A stretch of DNA of 64,000 bases from Tranquillimonas sp964472855 (lineage in GTDB: Bacteria > Pseudomonadota > Alphaproteobacteria > Rhodobacterales > Rhodobacteraceae), in contig CAYYMJ010000003.1 of NCBI GenBank assembly GCA_964472855.1, forward strand, positions 33,836-97,835, written 5' to 3'. The notes under the pieces were generated by a model, which saw only the letters and a list, made by a program, of their open reading frames with translations, did no database searches and was not told the origin of the DNA. This document shows positions 16,001 to 24,267 of the stretch, piece after piece (position 1 is the first letter of the stretch; each line of letters starts with the position of its first letter). Made by a program: the position numbers and the translations under genes.

Positions 16001-17308
16001 ATGACGACAGACCTTTCAAGACTGGCCCGCGAGCGGGGCATCAAATTCTTCCTGTTCAACTTTACCGATCTCTTCGGCATGCAGCGGGCCAAGCTGGTGC
16101 CGGCCGCCGCCGCCGGCGACATGCAGAAATCAGGCGCGGGCTTTGCCGGGTTTGCCGCCTGGCTGGACATGACCCCGGCGCATCCGGACATGTTTGTGAT
16201 GCCCGACCCCGAAAGCGTGATCCAACTGCCGTGGAAGCCCGAGGTCGCCTGGGTGGCCGGCGACCCGTGGATGAACGGCGCCCCGGTGGCGCAGGCGCCG
16301 CGCAACGTGCTGAAGACGCTGCGCGCGCAGGCCGCCAAGGCCGACATGACCCTGATGACCGGGGTCGAGCCCGAGTTTCACCTGATCAATGCCGACGGCT
16401 CGGACATTTCCGACGGCCGCGACACCCAGTCAAAGCCCTGCTATGACCAGTCGGCGCTGATGCGCCGCTACGAGGTGATCGCCCAGATCTGCAACACGAT
16501 GGCCGAGCTGGGCTGGGGCCCCTACCAGAACGACCACGAGGACGCCAACGGCCAGTTCGAGATCAACTGGGATTATTCCGAGTGCCTGACCACCGCCGAC
16601 CGGCTGGCATTCTTCAAGTTCATGGTCAAGGAAATCGCGGCGCTGCACGGGCTGCGCGCGACCTTCATGCCAAAACCGTTCGCGCATCTGACCGGCAATG
16701 GCTGCCACGTCCATATCTCGCTGTGGTCCAACGATCGCGCTACCAACCGCTTTGCCGACGAGGCCGACGAGATGGGCTTGAGCGGCGCCTGCTATCATTT
16801 CATCGGCGGGCTGATGAACCACGCGCCGGCGCTGGCGGCGCTGACCAATCCGACGGTGAACAGCTATAAGCGTATCAACGCGCCGGCCACGCGGTCGGGC
16901 GCGACATGGTCACCCAATACGGTGACCTTCGGCGGCAACAACCGCACGCACATGATCCGCATACCCGACCGGGGCCGCATCGAGTTTCGGCTCGGCGACG
17001 GGTCGGCCAACCCCTATCTGCTGATGGCCGGTCTCATGGCCGCCGGAACCGACGGGATCGAACACGGCACCGACCCCGGCAAGCGGCTGGATATCGATGC
17101 CTATGCCCACCCGAGCAAGGCCCGCGGCGGGCGCAAGCTGCCGCTGAACATGCTGGATGCCGTGCGCGAGCTTGGCCGCAGCAAGATGCTGCGCGCGCGG
17201 CTGGGGGCCGAGTTCATCGACGCCTATCGCAAGCTCAGAACCGACGAGTGGAACGACTATGCCCGGCACCTGACGGATTGGGAGCGCGAACGCACGCTCG
17301 ACTGTTAG
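16001..17308 (+). CDS. gmaS: Gamma-glutamylmethylamide synthetase (type III glutamine synthetase family)
   Basis: This 435-residue ligase joins methylamine to glutamate with ATP, the first step of the N-methylglutamate route. It shows the glutamine synthetase active site: GVEPEFHL (121-128), NDHEDANGQFEINW (177-190), GNGCHVHIS (232-240), a NSYKRINAPATRSGATWSP nucleotide loop and RIEFRLGDGSANPYL. Length and sequence match the GlnT/GmaS subfamily rather than GlnA. Start 16001 has GGGGA 5 bp upstream; the ATG at 15989 lacks a site. The location among tdm, mgs and mgd genes supports GmaS over a plain glutamine synthetase, but the two cannot be separated by sequence alone. Confidence 0.8.
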   Translation: MTTDLSRLARERGIKFFLFNFTDLFGMQRAKLVPAAAAGDMQKSGAGFAGFAAWLDMTPAHPDMFVMPDPESVIQLPWKPEVAWVAGDPWMNGAPVAQAPRNVLKTLRAQAAKADMTLMTGVEPEFHLINADGSDISDGRDTQSKPCYDQSALMRRYEVIAQICNTMAELGWGPYQNDHEDANGQFEINWDYSECLTTADRLAFFKFMVKEIAALHGLRATFMPKPFAHLTGNGCHVHISLWSNDRATNRFADEADEMGLSGACYHFIGGLMNHAPALAALTNPTVNSYKRINAPATRSGATWSPNTVTFGGNNRTHMIRIPDRGRIEFRLGDGSANPYLLMAGLMAAGTDGIEHGTDPGKRLDIDAYAHPSKARGGRKLPLNMLDAVRELGRSKMLRARLGAEFIDAYRKLRTDEWNDYARHLTDWERERTLDC

Positions 17309-17382
17309 CCGGGTCCTGGAAGCCCCCCTGCCGACAAGCGCCGCGTCGTGACGGTGGCGCCGCCGGTCGGCGTCGCGCGGGG

Positions 17383-17447
17383 GGGGGCGCTGCCCCCTCT
17401 GCGCCTGCCGGCGCATTCACCCCCGAAGTATTTCGAGAACGATGAAG
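17383..17447 (+). repeat. Dispersed palindromic repeat, copy a (Rhodobacterales intergenic type)
   Basis: It has two hairpins in tandem, GGGGGC-GCT-GCCCCC (17383-17397) and TGCGCC-TGCC-GGCGCA (17400-17415), then CACCCCCGAAGTATTTCGAG and a terminal GATGAAG. Related copies lie at 59909-59977 and 63923-63971 in the same orientation. Placed between the convergent gmaS and tdm genes, it probably also acts as a two-way terminator. Confidence 0.75.
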
Positions 17448-17457
17448 GGTGCCGGCG

Positions 17458-19833
17458 TCACGCTGGGTAGTTGCCCTTGACGCGGTCCTTGCCGGGATCG
17501 AAATGCGGGAAGGGCACCACGCGCGCCCTGAGCCGTTTTTGTTGCCCGTCGAGTTGCCCGATCTCGATGGCGGTGCCGGGGGCGGCGCAGGTCACGGCGA
17601 CCCGACCAAGCGCGATGACCTTGCCGAGGATCGGGGATTTCATGGCCGAGGTGACCTCGCCCACCTGGGCCTTGCCGACGCGGATACAGTCGCCGGGGCT
17701 GGGGACGAGGCCGCTTTCGATCTCGATCCCGACCAGTTTGCGGTGCGGGTGGGCCTTGCGGTGTTCGAGCGCGGCGCGGCCGATGAAGGGGTCGGTCTTG
17801 GATTTGAGCGGCACGGTAAAGCCGATGCCGGCCTCCATCGGGTCGGTCTGGTCGTCGAACTCGGAGCCCGCGAAGATAAGCCCGGCCTCGATACGGATCA
17901 TGTCGAGCGCGGACAGCCCGAGGGGCAGCATGCCTTTTGGTGCGCCTGCGGCCCAGACCTTGTCGAATATTTCCACGGCGTCGCGCGGGTGGCAGAAGAT
18001 TTCGTACCCAAGCTCGCCCGAATAGCCGGTGCGGCTGATCACCACCGACGTGCCTGAATAGTCGCCGACCCGGGCCACGGTCAGGCGGAACCACGCCAAT
18101 TCGTCGATGGTGGGCTGGGGCGGCGGGGTCCAGAAGATTTCGGACAGGATTTCGCGCGACAGCGGGCCCTGGACGGCGATGTTGTGCAAGTGATCGGTCG
18201 AGTTCCGCACCCAGGCGTTGAGCCCGCGTTCCTGCGCCTGCTGGCGCAGCCACAGGCCGCTGGTGTCGTTGCCGCCGATCCAGCGGAAATTGGTGTCGCC
18301 GAGGCGATAGACGGTGCCGTCGTCGATCATGCCGCCATGGTCGTAGCACATGGCGGTATAGACCACCTGGCCCACCGCCAGCTTTTTCATGTTGCGGGTG
18401 ACGCAAAGCTGCAGCAGGGCCTCGGCATCGGGGCCGGTCACTTCGTATTTGCGCAGGGGTGACAGGTCCATCACCGCGGCCTTTTCGCGGCAGGCCCAGT
18501 ATTCGGCGATGGCGCCGTGGCTGGTCATCTGGTTGGGCAGCCAATAGCCGTTGTATTCGACAAAGTCGCGGGTGTGCCGGGCGAAGCAATCATGAAACCC
18601 GGTTTTCCTGGTGTCTTCCACGTCTGCCTCCGCAGATTTTCTGTAGCCGATGGAGCGCTGGAAATCCTGTTGCGCGCCATAGGTGCGCACCTGGATGTCC
18701 GTGGGGTTCCAGGCGTTGGCCGGATCGATGTCGCAGGGACAGGCGGTCGAGATGCACACAAGGTCGGTCAGGGCCCTGAGCAGCACGAAATCGCCGGGGC
18801 GGGACCAGTTGTCGTCCATTCCCAGCGCGTTGGTGTCGTCCAGCATGGTGTTGAAAAAGAAGTTGATGGCCGGCCAGCCGGCGCGGGGCCGGATATCCCA
18901 CTGGGCCAGTTCGACGTTCATGTTGTCGGAACAGTTCACGTGCCCGGGATAGCCGAGGTCTTCGTAATAGCGCGCCGTGCAGGCCAGCCCGAAGGTGTCG
19001 TGGCGCCCGCAGGTGTCTTGCACGATCTCGATCAGGGGGTCCTGGTCCACCGACCAGTATTTCGAGAAGATGCCCGGCTGGGGATACAGTGTCCCCATCA
19101 GGCTGCGCGTGGTGGTCGGGTCGATGTTACGTTCAAGGCCACGGTCAAGATCGCGCAGGGAAAAGGCCTGGAAATCCGAACATTCGCGGCCCTGAATGTC
19201 CATCACCTGGACATATTCGCCGGCCCGCACCTGGTAGGCAAAGGCCTGGCCGGGCTGGATATTGTGGTCAAGCAGCGGGTCGGCCAGCGGGTCGGCGGGG
19301 CCGGTTCCGGGCCGGGCGGCGGCCGGGTTGGCGCGCCGGACATACAGGATCAGCCCGGTCGGGGCATTCTGCGCCTCGGGGCGCATGGGTTCGCCCGGTG
19401 CGGCGACGATGACAAGCCCGTCGCAGTCGGCGGCAAAACGGGCCTGATCGCCGGCTTTCGAGCCTTCGGCGAAAACCGCGATGCCGTCGCCGGTTTCGAT
19501 GTCGAAGCCGGCCGCCGCCAGCGCCCTGAGAACCCGCGCCCCCGACAGCCGGCCGCTGGCCAGCGTCTCGATCGTGCGGGCCGGCCGGCCGTGGCCGCGG
19601 GCGCCCAGCATCGCGGCGTCCGAGCTGCGGTCGGGCGCGAAGAACACCAGTTCGCCGGGTTGCAGGCCCTCGCGGTCGAGCACGATGATCTCGTCACCTT
19701 TGTCGATACGCACCGCCCGCGATCCGCCGCCGGGCACCGGGTGGCGTTCGACGCCCGGCGGCAGGATCGGCAGGCCCGGCGCGATGACGCCCGAGCGTTC
19801 CCAGGGAACCTCGAATACCGGTTGGATGGTCAT
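17458..19833 (-). CDS. tdm: Trimethylamine N-oxide demethylase (DUF1989 + GcvT)
   Basis: This 791-residue protein is likely to convert TMAO to dimethylamine and formaldehyde, the latter captured by tetrahydrofolate. Residues about 190-390 form a DUF1989 metal domain with Cys275 (DTCGRHD), Cys360 and the Cys365-Pro-Cys367 pair (STACPCDIDP) as candidate ligands. About 420-790 is a GcvT-like aminomethyltransferase domain (WACREKAAVMDLSPLRKYEV, then SRTGYSGELGYEIF). Residues 30-165 look like a second, degenerate DUF1989-like half. The start overlaps the permease stop (ATGA), placing it at the end of the tmoXVW-tdm operon, which supports the TMAO assignment over other DUF1989-GcvT proteins. Confidence 0.82.
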   Translation of the reverse strand: MTIQPVFEVPWERSGVIAPGLPILPPGVERHPVPGGGSRAVRIDKGDEIIVLDREGLQPGELVFFAPDRSSDAAMLGARGHGRPARTIETLASGRLSGARVLRALAAAGFDIETGDGIAVFAEGSKAGDQARFAADCDGLVIVAAPGEPMRPEAQNAPTGLILYVRRANPAAARPGTGPADPLADPLLDHNIQPGQAFAYQVRAGEYVQVMDIQGRECSDFQAFSLRDLDRGLERNIDPTTTRSLMGTLYPQPGIFSKYWSVDQDPLIEIVQDTCGRHDTFGLACTARYYEDLGYPGHVNCSDNMNVELAQWDIRPRAGWPAINFFFNTMLDDTNALGMDDNWSRPGDFVLLRALTDLVCISTACPCDIDPANAWNPTDIQVRTYGAQQDFQRSIGYRKSAEADVEDTRKTGFHDCFARHTRDFVEYNGYWLPNQMTSHGAIAEYWACREKAAVMDLSPLRKYEVTGPDAEALLQLCVTRNMKKLAVGQVVYTAMCYDHGGMIDDGTVYRLGDTNFRWIGGNDTSGLWLRQQAQERGLNAWVRNSTDHLHNIAVQGPLSREILSEIFWTPPPQPTIDELAWFRLTVARVGDYSGTSVVISRTGYSGELGYEIFCHPRDAVEIFDKVWAAGAPKGMLPLGLSALDMIRIEAGLIFAGSEFDDQTDPMEAGIGFTVPLKSKTDPFIGRAALEHRKAHPHRKLVGIEIESGLVPSPGDCIRVGKAQVGEVTSAMKSPILGKVIALGRVAVTCAAPGTAIEIGQLDGQQKRLRARVVPFPHFDPGKDRVKGNYPA

Positions 19834-22118
19834 CAGCTCAGGCCCAGCGCCTGACGCCGCCGCTCGGCCCAGGCGTTGGTTGCGATGTCGAAGGTCAGCG
19901 CCATGAAGACCACCGAGAAGCCAAGGACGAAATTCTTGCCCAGAAGCGTGCCGGCCATGGTGCGCTGCAATTCCTGCCCAAGGTCGCGGGTGCCGATGAA
20001 CGCGGCGATGATGACCATGAAGAAGGCGAACATCAGCGCCTGGTTCAGGCCCACCGCGATGATCGGCATGGCCAGCGGCAGTTGCACCTTGAACAGCTTT
20101 TGCATGCGGGTGGCGCCCGACATTTCGGCCGCCTCGACCATCTCGGGCGGCACTGCCCTGAGCCCCTCCATCGTATAGCGAACCACCGGCACCATGGTGT
20201 AGATCAGGATCGACAGGATCACCGTGGTCGAGGTGATGCCGAACAGCATGATCGCCGGCAGCAGGTAGATAAAGCTGGGGAAGGTCTGGGCCGTGTCGAC
20301 GACCACCATCATCACCCGGTCACGCGACATGTTGCGCACTCCCAGCCACAACAGCGCGAAGGCCACGCCATACACGTACAGCGACGGGCTGCGCGGGCTG
20401 AGAAACGCGGCAGCGCCTTCGGTAGCCGTGCCGTAATGGATGACCCCCGACAGGATAAGCGCGCCAACCGCGATGGGAATGCGCCTGAAGATCAGGCCGA
20501 TGATGCCAATTGCCAGTTCGTCGAAATCATTGCGCAGGCTCATCCTTGGCGCGTCGCCACGGCTGACCCATATCCCCAGCGGAATGCCCAGAACCAGGCT
20601 GAGCAGCACCGCGATCAGCGTGGAATGCATGGTCAGCATGGCGCGGTCCCACCAGCCAAACTCGGCAACGATGGCGAAAAAGATCAGCGAGATGATGGCC
20701 GGTCGGCGGCCACCAAGGCGGAAACAGGCGGCGGTGATCAGGGCCATCACCGCCAGCGTCGGCAGATAGACCAGAAAACGCTCGGTCGGCAGCAGGACAT
20801 ACAGGTTCAGCGTGACCCGGATCGCCCCGGTCACCGCCTTGACGCCGTCCAGGCCCAGCCAGTGTTTCATGCCGCTGTCGATGGGTTTGCCCATCGACCA
20901 GTCCTGCGATCGGTGCACCTCGCCCAGAACCGAAAACGTGTATTGCCCGATATTCTTGACCCAGGCCGCAGCGTGGCCGATGGCGCCGCCTTCATATTCG
21001 AAATCGCCCAGCTTGTAGTGCGGGGCCAGATCCGACAGGCGGCCAACGATCACGAAGACCACGAACAGGCCCAGCGTCGACAACAGCGGCAGGTTGCGCT
21101 TCCACCATGGGGTGCCACGCTCGAAATGCACCGGCTGTTTCAGCACCCACGCCTTGGTCAGCCGGTCCAGCACCACTGCGACCAGCACGATGGTGATGCC
21201 GATCTCGAGGCTGCGGCCCAGCTTGAAGCTGTTCATCATCGCCAGCAGCTTGGCGCCAAGGCCCGGCATGCCGATGAAGGCGGTCAGCACGACCATGGCA
21301 AGGCTGAGCATGATGACCTGGTTCAGGCCCACCAGAATCTCGGTTCGGGCCGAGGGGATATAGACATGGCGCAGCATCTGCCAGCGCGAGCAACCGGCCA
21401 TCTTCCCGGCTTCGACCACCTCGGGCGGAACCTTTTTCAGGCCGATATTGGTCAGCAGGACCATGGGTGGCAGCGCATACATGATGGTGGCCACGGCGGC
21501 GGCGGTGGGGCCGACCTTGAAAAAGATGACCGCCGGCAGAAGGTAGGACAGGAAAGGCAGGGTTTGCAGCACGGCCAGCGCCGGGCGCACCACGCGTTCG
21601 AACCGCTTCCACTTCCAGGCCGCGATACCGGCCAGCAGGCCCAGCGTGAAACTGACGGGCGCGGCGACGACGATGACGCTCATCATCTCCATCGTCCATT
21701 TCCACTGGCCCATCATGGCGGCGTAGACGCAGGTTCCGGCCGCCAGAAGCGCCAGACGCCAGCCGCCCAGGTGATAGCCGATCATGCCGGCCACAGCGGC
21801 GACGGCCGACCACGGGATCGCCTCGAACCGCGGCCAGCGCGATTTGCCGTAAAGCAGGTTGGCGGCCGCATTGATGAGAAAGCCCAGCCAGTCGGCGATT
21901 GTGCGGGTCACCTCCATCAAGCCCAGATCGTTCTGAAGCCAGGAAAAGATCGCGTCGATCCAGGGTTCCCACGGCAGGACGGCGGCTTCGGGCAGCCGGA
22001 TCAGCCAGTCGGGCAGGAACGGGCGCAGAAGCAGCAGCAGTGCCGCAAAGCCCAGCAGGCCCCAGGTAATCTGGCGGTGACGCCGGGCCAGGCCCTCGAT
22101 GGCGGCGGTGTCGCTCAC
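19833..22118 (-). CDS. tmoW: TMAO ABC transporter permease, fused double permease
   Basis: This 761-residue membrane protein contains two binding-protein-dependent permease domains in one chain. Each has an EAA-type loop: VPPEVVEAGKMAGCSRWQML in the first half and VPPEMVEAAEMSGATRMQKL in the second. Separate ProW-type permeases are roughly half this length, so this is an internal duplication or fusion that could form the whole membrane pore as one chain. GTG start at 22118 overlaps the ATPase stop (GTGA). With the ATPase, binding protein, tdm and tmm alongside, TMAO is the likely substrate; glycine betaine or choline are the alternatives for this family. Confidence 0.85.
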   Translation of the reverse strand: MSDTAAIEGLARRHRQITWGLLGFAALLLLLRPFLPDWLIRLPEAAVLPWEPWIDAIFSWLQNDLGLMEVTRTIADWLGFLINAAANLLYGKSRWPRFEAIPWSAVAAVAGMIGYHLGGWRLALLAAGTCVYAAMMGQWKWTMEMMSVIVVAAPVSFTLGLLAGIAAWKWKRFERVVRPALAVLQTLPFLSYLLPAVIFFKVGPTAAAVATIMYALPPMVLLTNIGLKKVPPEVVEAGKMAGCSRWQMLRHVYIPSARTEILVGLNQVIMLSLAMVVLTAFIGMPGLGAKLLAMMNSFKLGRSLEIGITIVLVAVVLDRLTKAWVLKQPVHFERGTPWWKRNLPLLSTLGLFVVFVIVGRLSDLAPHYKLGDFEYEGGAIGHAAAWVKNIGQYTFSVLGEVHRSQDWSMGKPIDSGMKHWLGLDGVKAVTGAIRVTLNLYVLLPTERFLVYLPTLAVMALITAACFRLGGRRPAIISLIFFAIVAEFGWWDRAMLTMHSTLIAVLLSLVLGIPLGIWVSRGDAPRMSLRNDFDELAIGIIGLIFRRIPIAVGALILSGVIHYGTATEGAAAFLSPRSPSLYVYGVAFALLWLGVRNMSRDRVMMVVVDTAQTFPSFIYLLPAIMLFGITSTTVILSILIYTMVPVVRYTMEGLRAVPPEMVEAAEMSGATRMQKLFKVQLPLAMPIIAVGLNQALMFAFFMVIIAAFIGTRDLGQELQRTMAGTLLGKNFVLGFSVVFMALTFDIATNAWAERRRQALGLS

Positions 22119-23131
22119 TTTGCTGACCCCAGCAGGACGTCCAGCGCCGCCTGACGCGGCATGGCGCCGATGACCTTGCCGTCACGGGCAACCGGAATGG
22201 CCGCCGCGTCGCCTTCGATGACCCGGCGGGCCAGCGACAGAACCGTTGCGTCGGCCTCGACCGGTTCGCCTTCGCCGGCCAGCCCGTCCTGGACCAGGAC
22301 TTCGGCATGCACGACGCGCGACTTCTCGATCTCTTCGGTGAATTTTGCGACATATTCGGTCGCCGGGTTCAGCACGATCTTGTCCGGCGTGTCGCATTGC
22401 TCGACAGCGCCATCCTTCATGATGGCGATACGGTCAGCCAGGCGCAACGCCTCGTCGAAGTCGTGGGTAATGAAGACAATGGTCTTGCCCAGCATCGCTT
22501 GCAGACGCAGGAATTCGTCCTGCATTTCGCGGCGGATCAGCGGGTCGAGCGCGGAAAATGGCTCGTCCAGAAACCAGATGTCGGGCTCGATCGCCAGCGA
22601 GCGGGCGATACCGACACGCTGCTGCTGGCCGCCGGACAATTCGCGCGGGAAATAGTCCTCGCGCCCCTCAAGCCCCACCAGCCGGATAACCTCTAACGCG
22701 CGGGCGCGCCGGTCGTGGCGGTCCTGCCCGCGCATTTCCAGCGGGAAGGCCACGTTCTGCAACACCGTGCGGTGCGGCAGCAGGCCAAACGACTGGAACA
22801 CCATGCCCATTTTCGACCGACGCAGCGCGATCAGTTCCTTTTCGGACAAGGACATGACGTCTTGCCCGTCGACCTCGATCGTGCCGCCGGTGATGTCGTG
22901 AAGCCGGGAAAAGCAGCGCACAAGCGTTGACTTGCCCGACCCGGAAAGTCCCATGATCACAAGTATTTCGCCGGTATGCACCTCAAGAGAGACGTCCTTG
23001 ACCCCGGCGATATAGCCGTCGGCGCGGATCTGATCGAACGAATGCCCCTGTGGCATCCGGTCGAGATAGGCGCGCGGATCGGCGCCAAAAATCTTCCACA
23101 CGTTGCGGGCGGAAATCACCGGCGAGGTCAT
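22115..23131 (-). CDS. tmoV: TMAO ABC transporter ATP-binding protein (ProV family)
   Basis: This 338-residue ATPase shows Walker A GLSGSGKST, the signature LSGGQQQRVGIARSL, Walker B DIWFLDEPFSALDP and the switch histidine FITHDFDEA. The N-terminal NVWKIFGADP region and GYIAGVKDVSLEV are ProV/OpuAA-like, and the C-terminal 90 residues form a reduced CBS-like domain. It powers uptake through the TmoW permease. GGGAG precedes the ATG at 23131; upstream codons of the open frame are not needed. Confidence 0.88.
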   Translation of the reverse strand: MTSPVISARNVWKIFGADPRAYLDRMPQGHSFDQIRADGYIAGVKDVSLEVHTGEILVIMGLSGSGKSTLVRCFSRLHDITGGTIEVDGQDVMSLSEKELIALRRSKMGMVFQSFGLLPHRTVLQNVAFPLEMRGQDRHDRRARALEVIRLVGLEGREDYFPRELSGGQQQRVGIARSLAIEPDIWFLDEPFSALDPLIRREMQDEFLRLQAMLGKTIVFITHDFDEALRLADRIAIMKDGAVEQCDTPDKIVLNPATEYVAKFTEEIEKSRVVHAEVLVQDGLAGEGEPVEADATVLSLARRVIEGDAAAIPVARDGKVIGAMPRQAALDVLLGSAK

Positions 23132-23213
23132 GTTATCTCCCTTGTCACCCTTGCAGTGATGCTGCCCCGAAAACATCCTTCGGGGCAGCACATCTTGTCA
23201 ACCAGACCGGGTA

Positions 23214-24167
23214 TCAGCCAGTGCAGGCGTTCACCCAGGGCTGCCAGACGTCAGCGTTTTCTTCCAGCCAACGCGCGGCCGCGTCTTCCGGCTCCATTTC
23301 GTCGGTGTCGACGAACTTGGCCATTTCGGCGATCTGCGGGTTGTTGAAGCTGATCGTCGACAGGACGCAATAGGCCGACGGCCAGTTGTTGGTCATGCCG
23401 CTGCTGGCGACCTTGCGCAGGAAGCCGGTCGCCGGGTTGCCGCAGTCATACAGCGCGTCCGGGTTCGGGCCAACCGCGGGGTCCTTGTCACATCCGTCGA
23501 CCCAAGCCGGGAATTCGACGAATTCGCCCGGCCACACGGCTTCGGCAAAGTTGGGGGTCCAGTTGAACACCACCATCGGGCTGTGATCGGCCTCGGCGGC
23601 ACCGATCGCCGCCCACAGTGCGGCAGCCGAACCGGCGTTCACGACCACGAAGTCCATGCCGAGCGAATCGACCCGCTCTTTACCATGCTTCAGCCAGTCG
23701 ACCGGGCCATCAAGATACATGCCCTTGCCGCCGGATTCCGGCGTCGCGAACACTGCGGCACAGTCGTTCAGCGCCTCCCACGACGGCAGGCCGGGGCATG
23801 CGTCCTTGGTCCACATCGGATACCACCAGTCTTCGCGGGTCACAGCGTTATGTTCGCCCGCATCGACCATGCCACCCTTGGCCAGCGCCGCGCGATAGGA
23901 TGCACCGAAGGCGCCTTCCCAGACCTCAAGCTCGAGCGTCACGTCGCCAAGACGCACCGATTCGTAAACCGCCTGCGAGTCTGTGGTCACATATTCGACG
24001 TTCAGGCCCATGCTTTCATACATCTGGCCGACAACGTTGCTCATCACGATCTGACTGGACCAGTTGTGGATGGGAATGATGATCGGGTCCGAGCTGTCTT
24101 CTGCAGCCGCCGCCATGGGCGCGAGCGCAAGCGCCCCTGCTGCCAGTAGTTTGGTAACCGTTTTCAT
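23214..24167 (-). CDS. tmoX: TMAO ABC transporter substrate-binding protein (OpuAC family)
   Basis: This 317-residue secreted protein has a signal peptide (MKTVTKLLAAGALALAPMAAA) and an OpuAC/ProX-type quaternary-ammonium binding fold. It is rich in tryptophans suited to an aromatic cage (HNWSS, LELEVWEGAF, REDWWYPMWT, NWTPNFAEAVW). It also has several cysteine pairs (KDACPGLPSWEALNDC, DGCDKDP...YDCG). First gene of tmoXVW-tdm, with GGGAGA before the ATG and 100 bp after the tmm stop. TMAO specificity is inferred from the neighbours; betaine-type ligands cannot be excluded. Confidence 0.85.
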   Translation of the reverse strand: MKTVTKLLAAGALALAPMAAAAEDSSDPIIIPIHNWSSQIVMSNVVGQMYESMGLNVEYVTTDSQAVYESVRLGDVTLELEVWEGAFGASYRAALAKGGMVDAGEHNAVTREDWWYPMWTKDACPGLPSWEALNDCAAVFATPESGGKGMYLDGPVDWLKHGKERVDSLGMDFVVVNAGSAAALWAAIGAAEADHSPMVVFNWTPNFAEAVWPGEFVEFPAWVDGCDKDPAVGPNPDALYDCGNPATGFLRKVASSGMTNNWPSAYCVLSTISFNNPQIAEMAKFVDTDEMEPEDAAARWLEENADVWQPWVNACTG

Positions 24168-24201
24168 TTTGGTCTCCCTATTGTTGCGGCCTTCGCGCCG
24201 C

Positions 24202-24225
24202 AAGGTCGTGAGCATCGCTCACCTT
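24202..24225 (-). other. Intercistronic hairpin between tmm and tmoX
   Basis: AAGGTcGTGAGC-ATC-GCTCACCTT forms a stem with one bulge in the 100 bp between tmm and tmoX. There is no T-run, so it is more likely an mRNA-stability or pausing hairpin than a terminator. Confidence 0.4.
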
Positions 24226-24267
24226 GTTTGCCGACGCCCGCTTGTGCGGGATGCCGGCCGATTTCGC

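Noticed and set aside
20082..22154. A 690-codon plus-strand frame
   Set aside because: It is the antisense of the tmoW permease gene, with low-complexity His/Gln/Arg composition.
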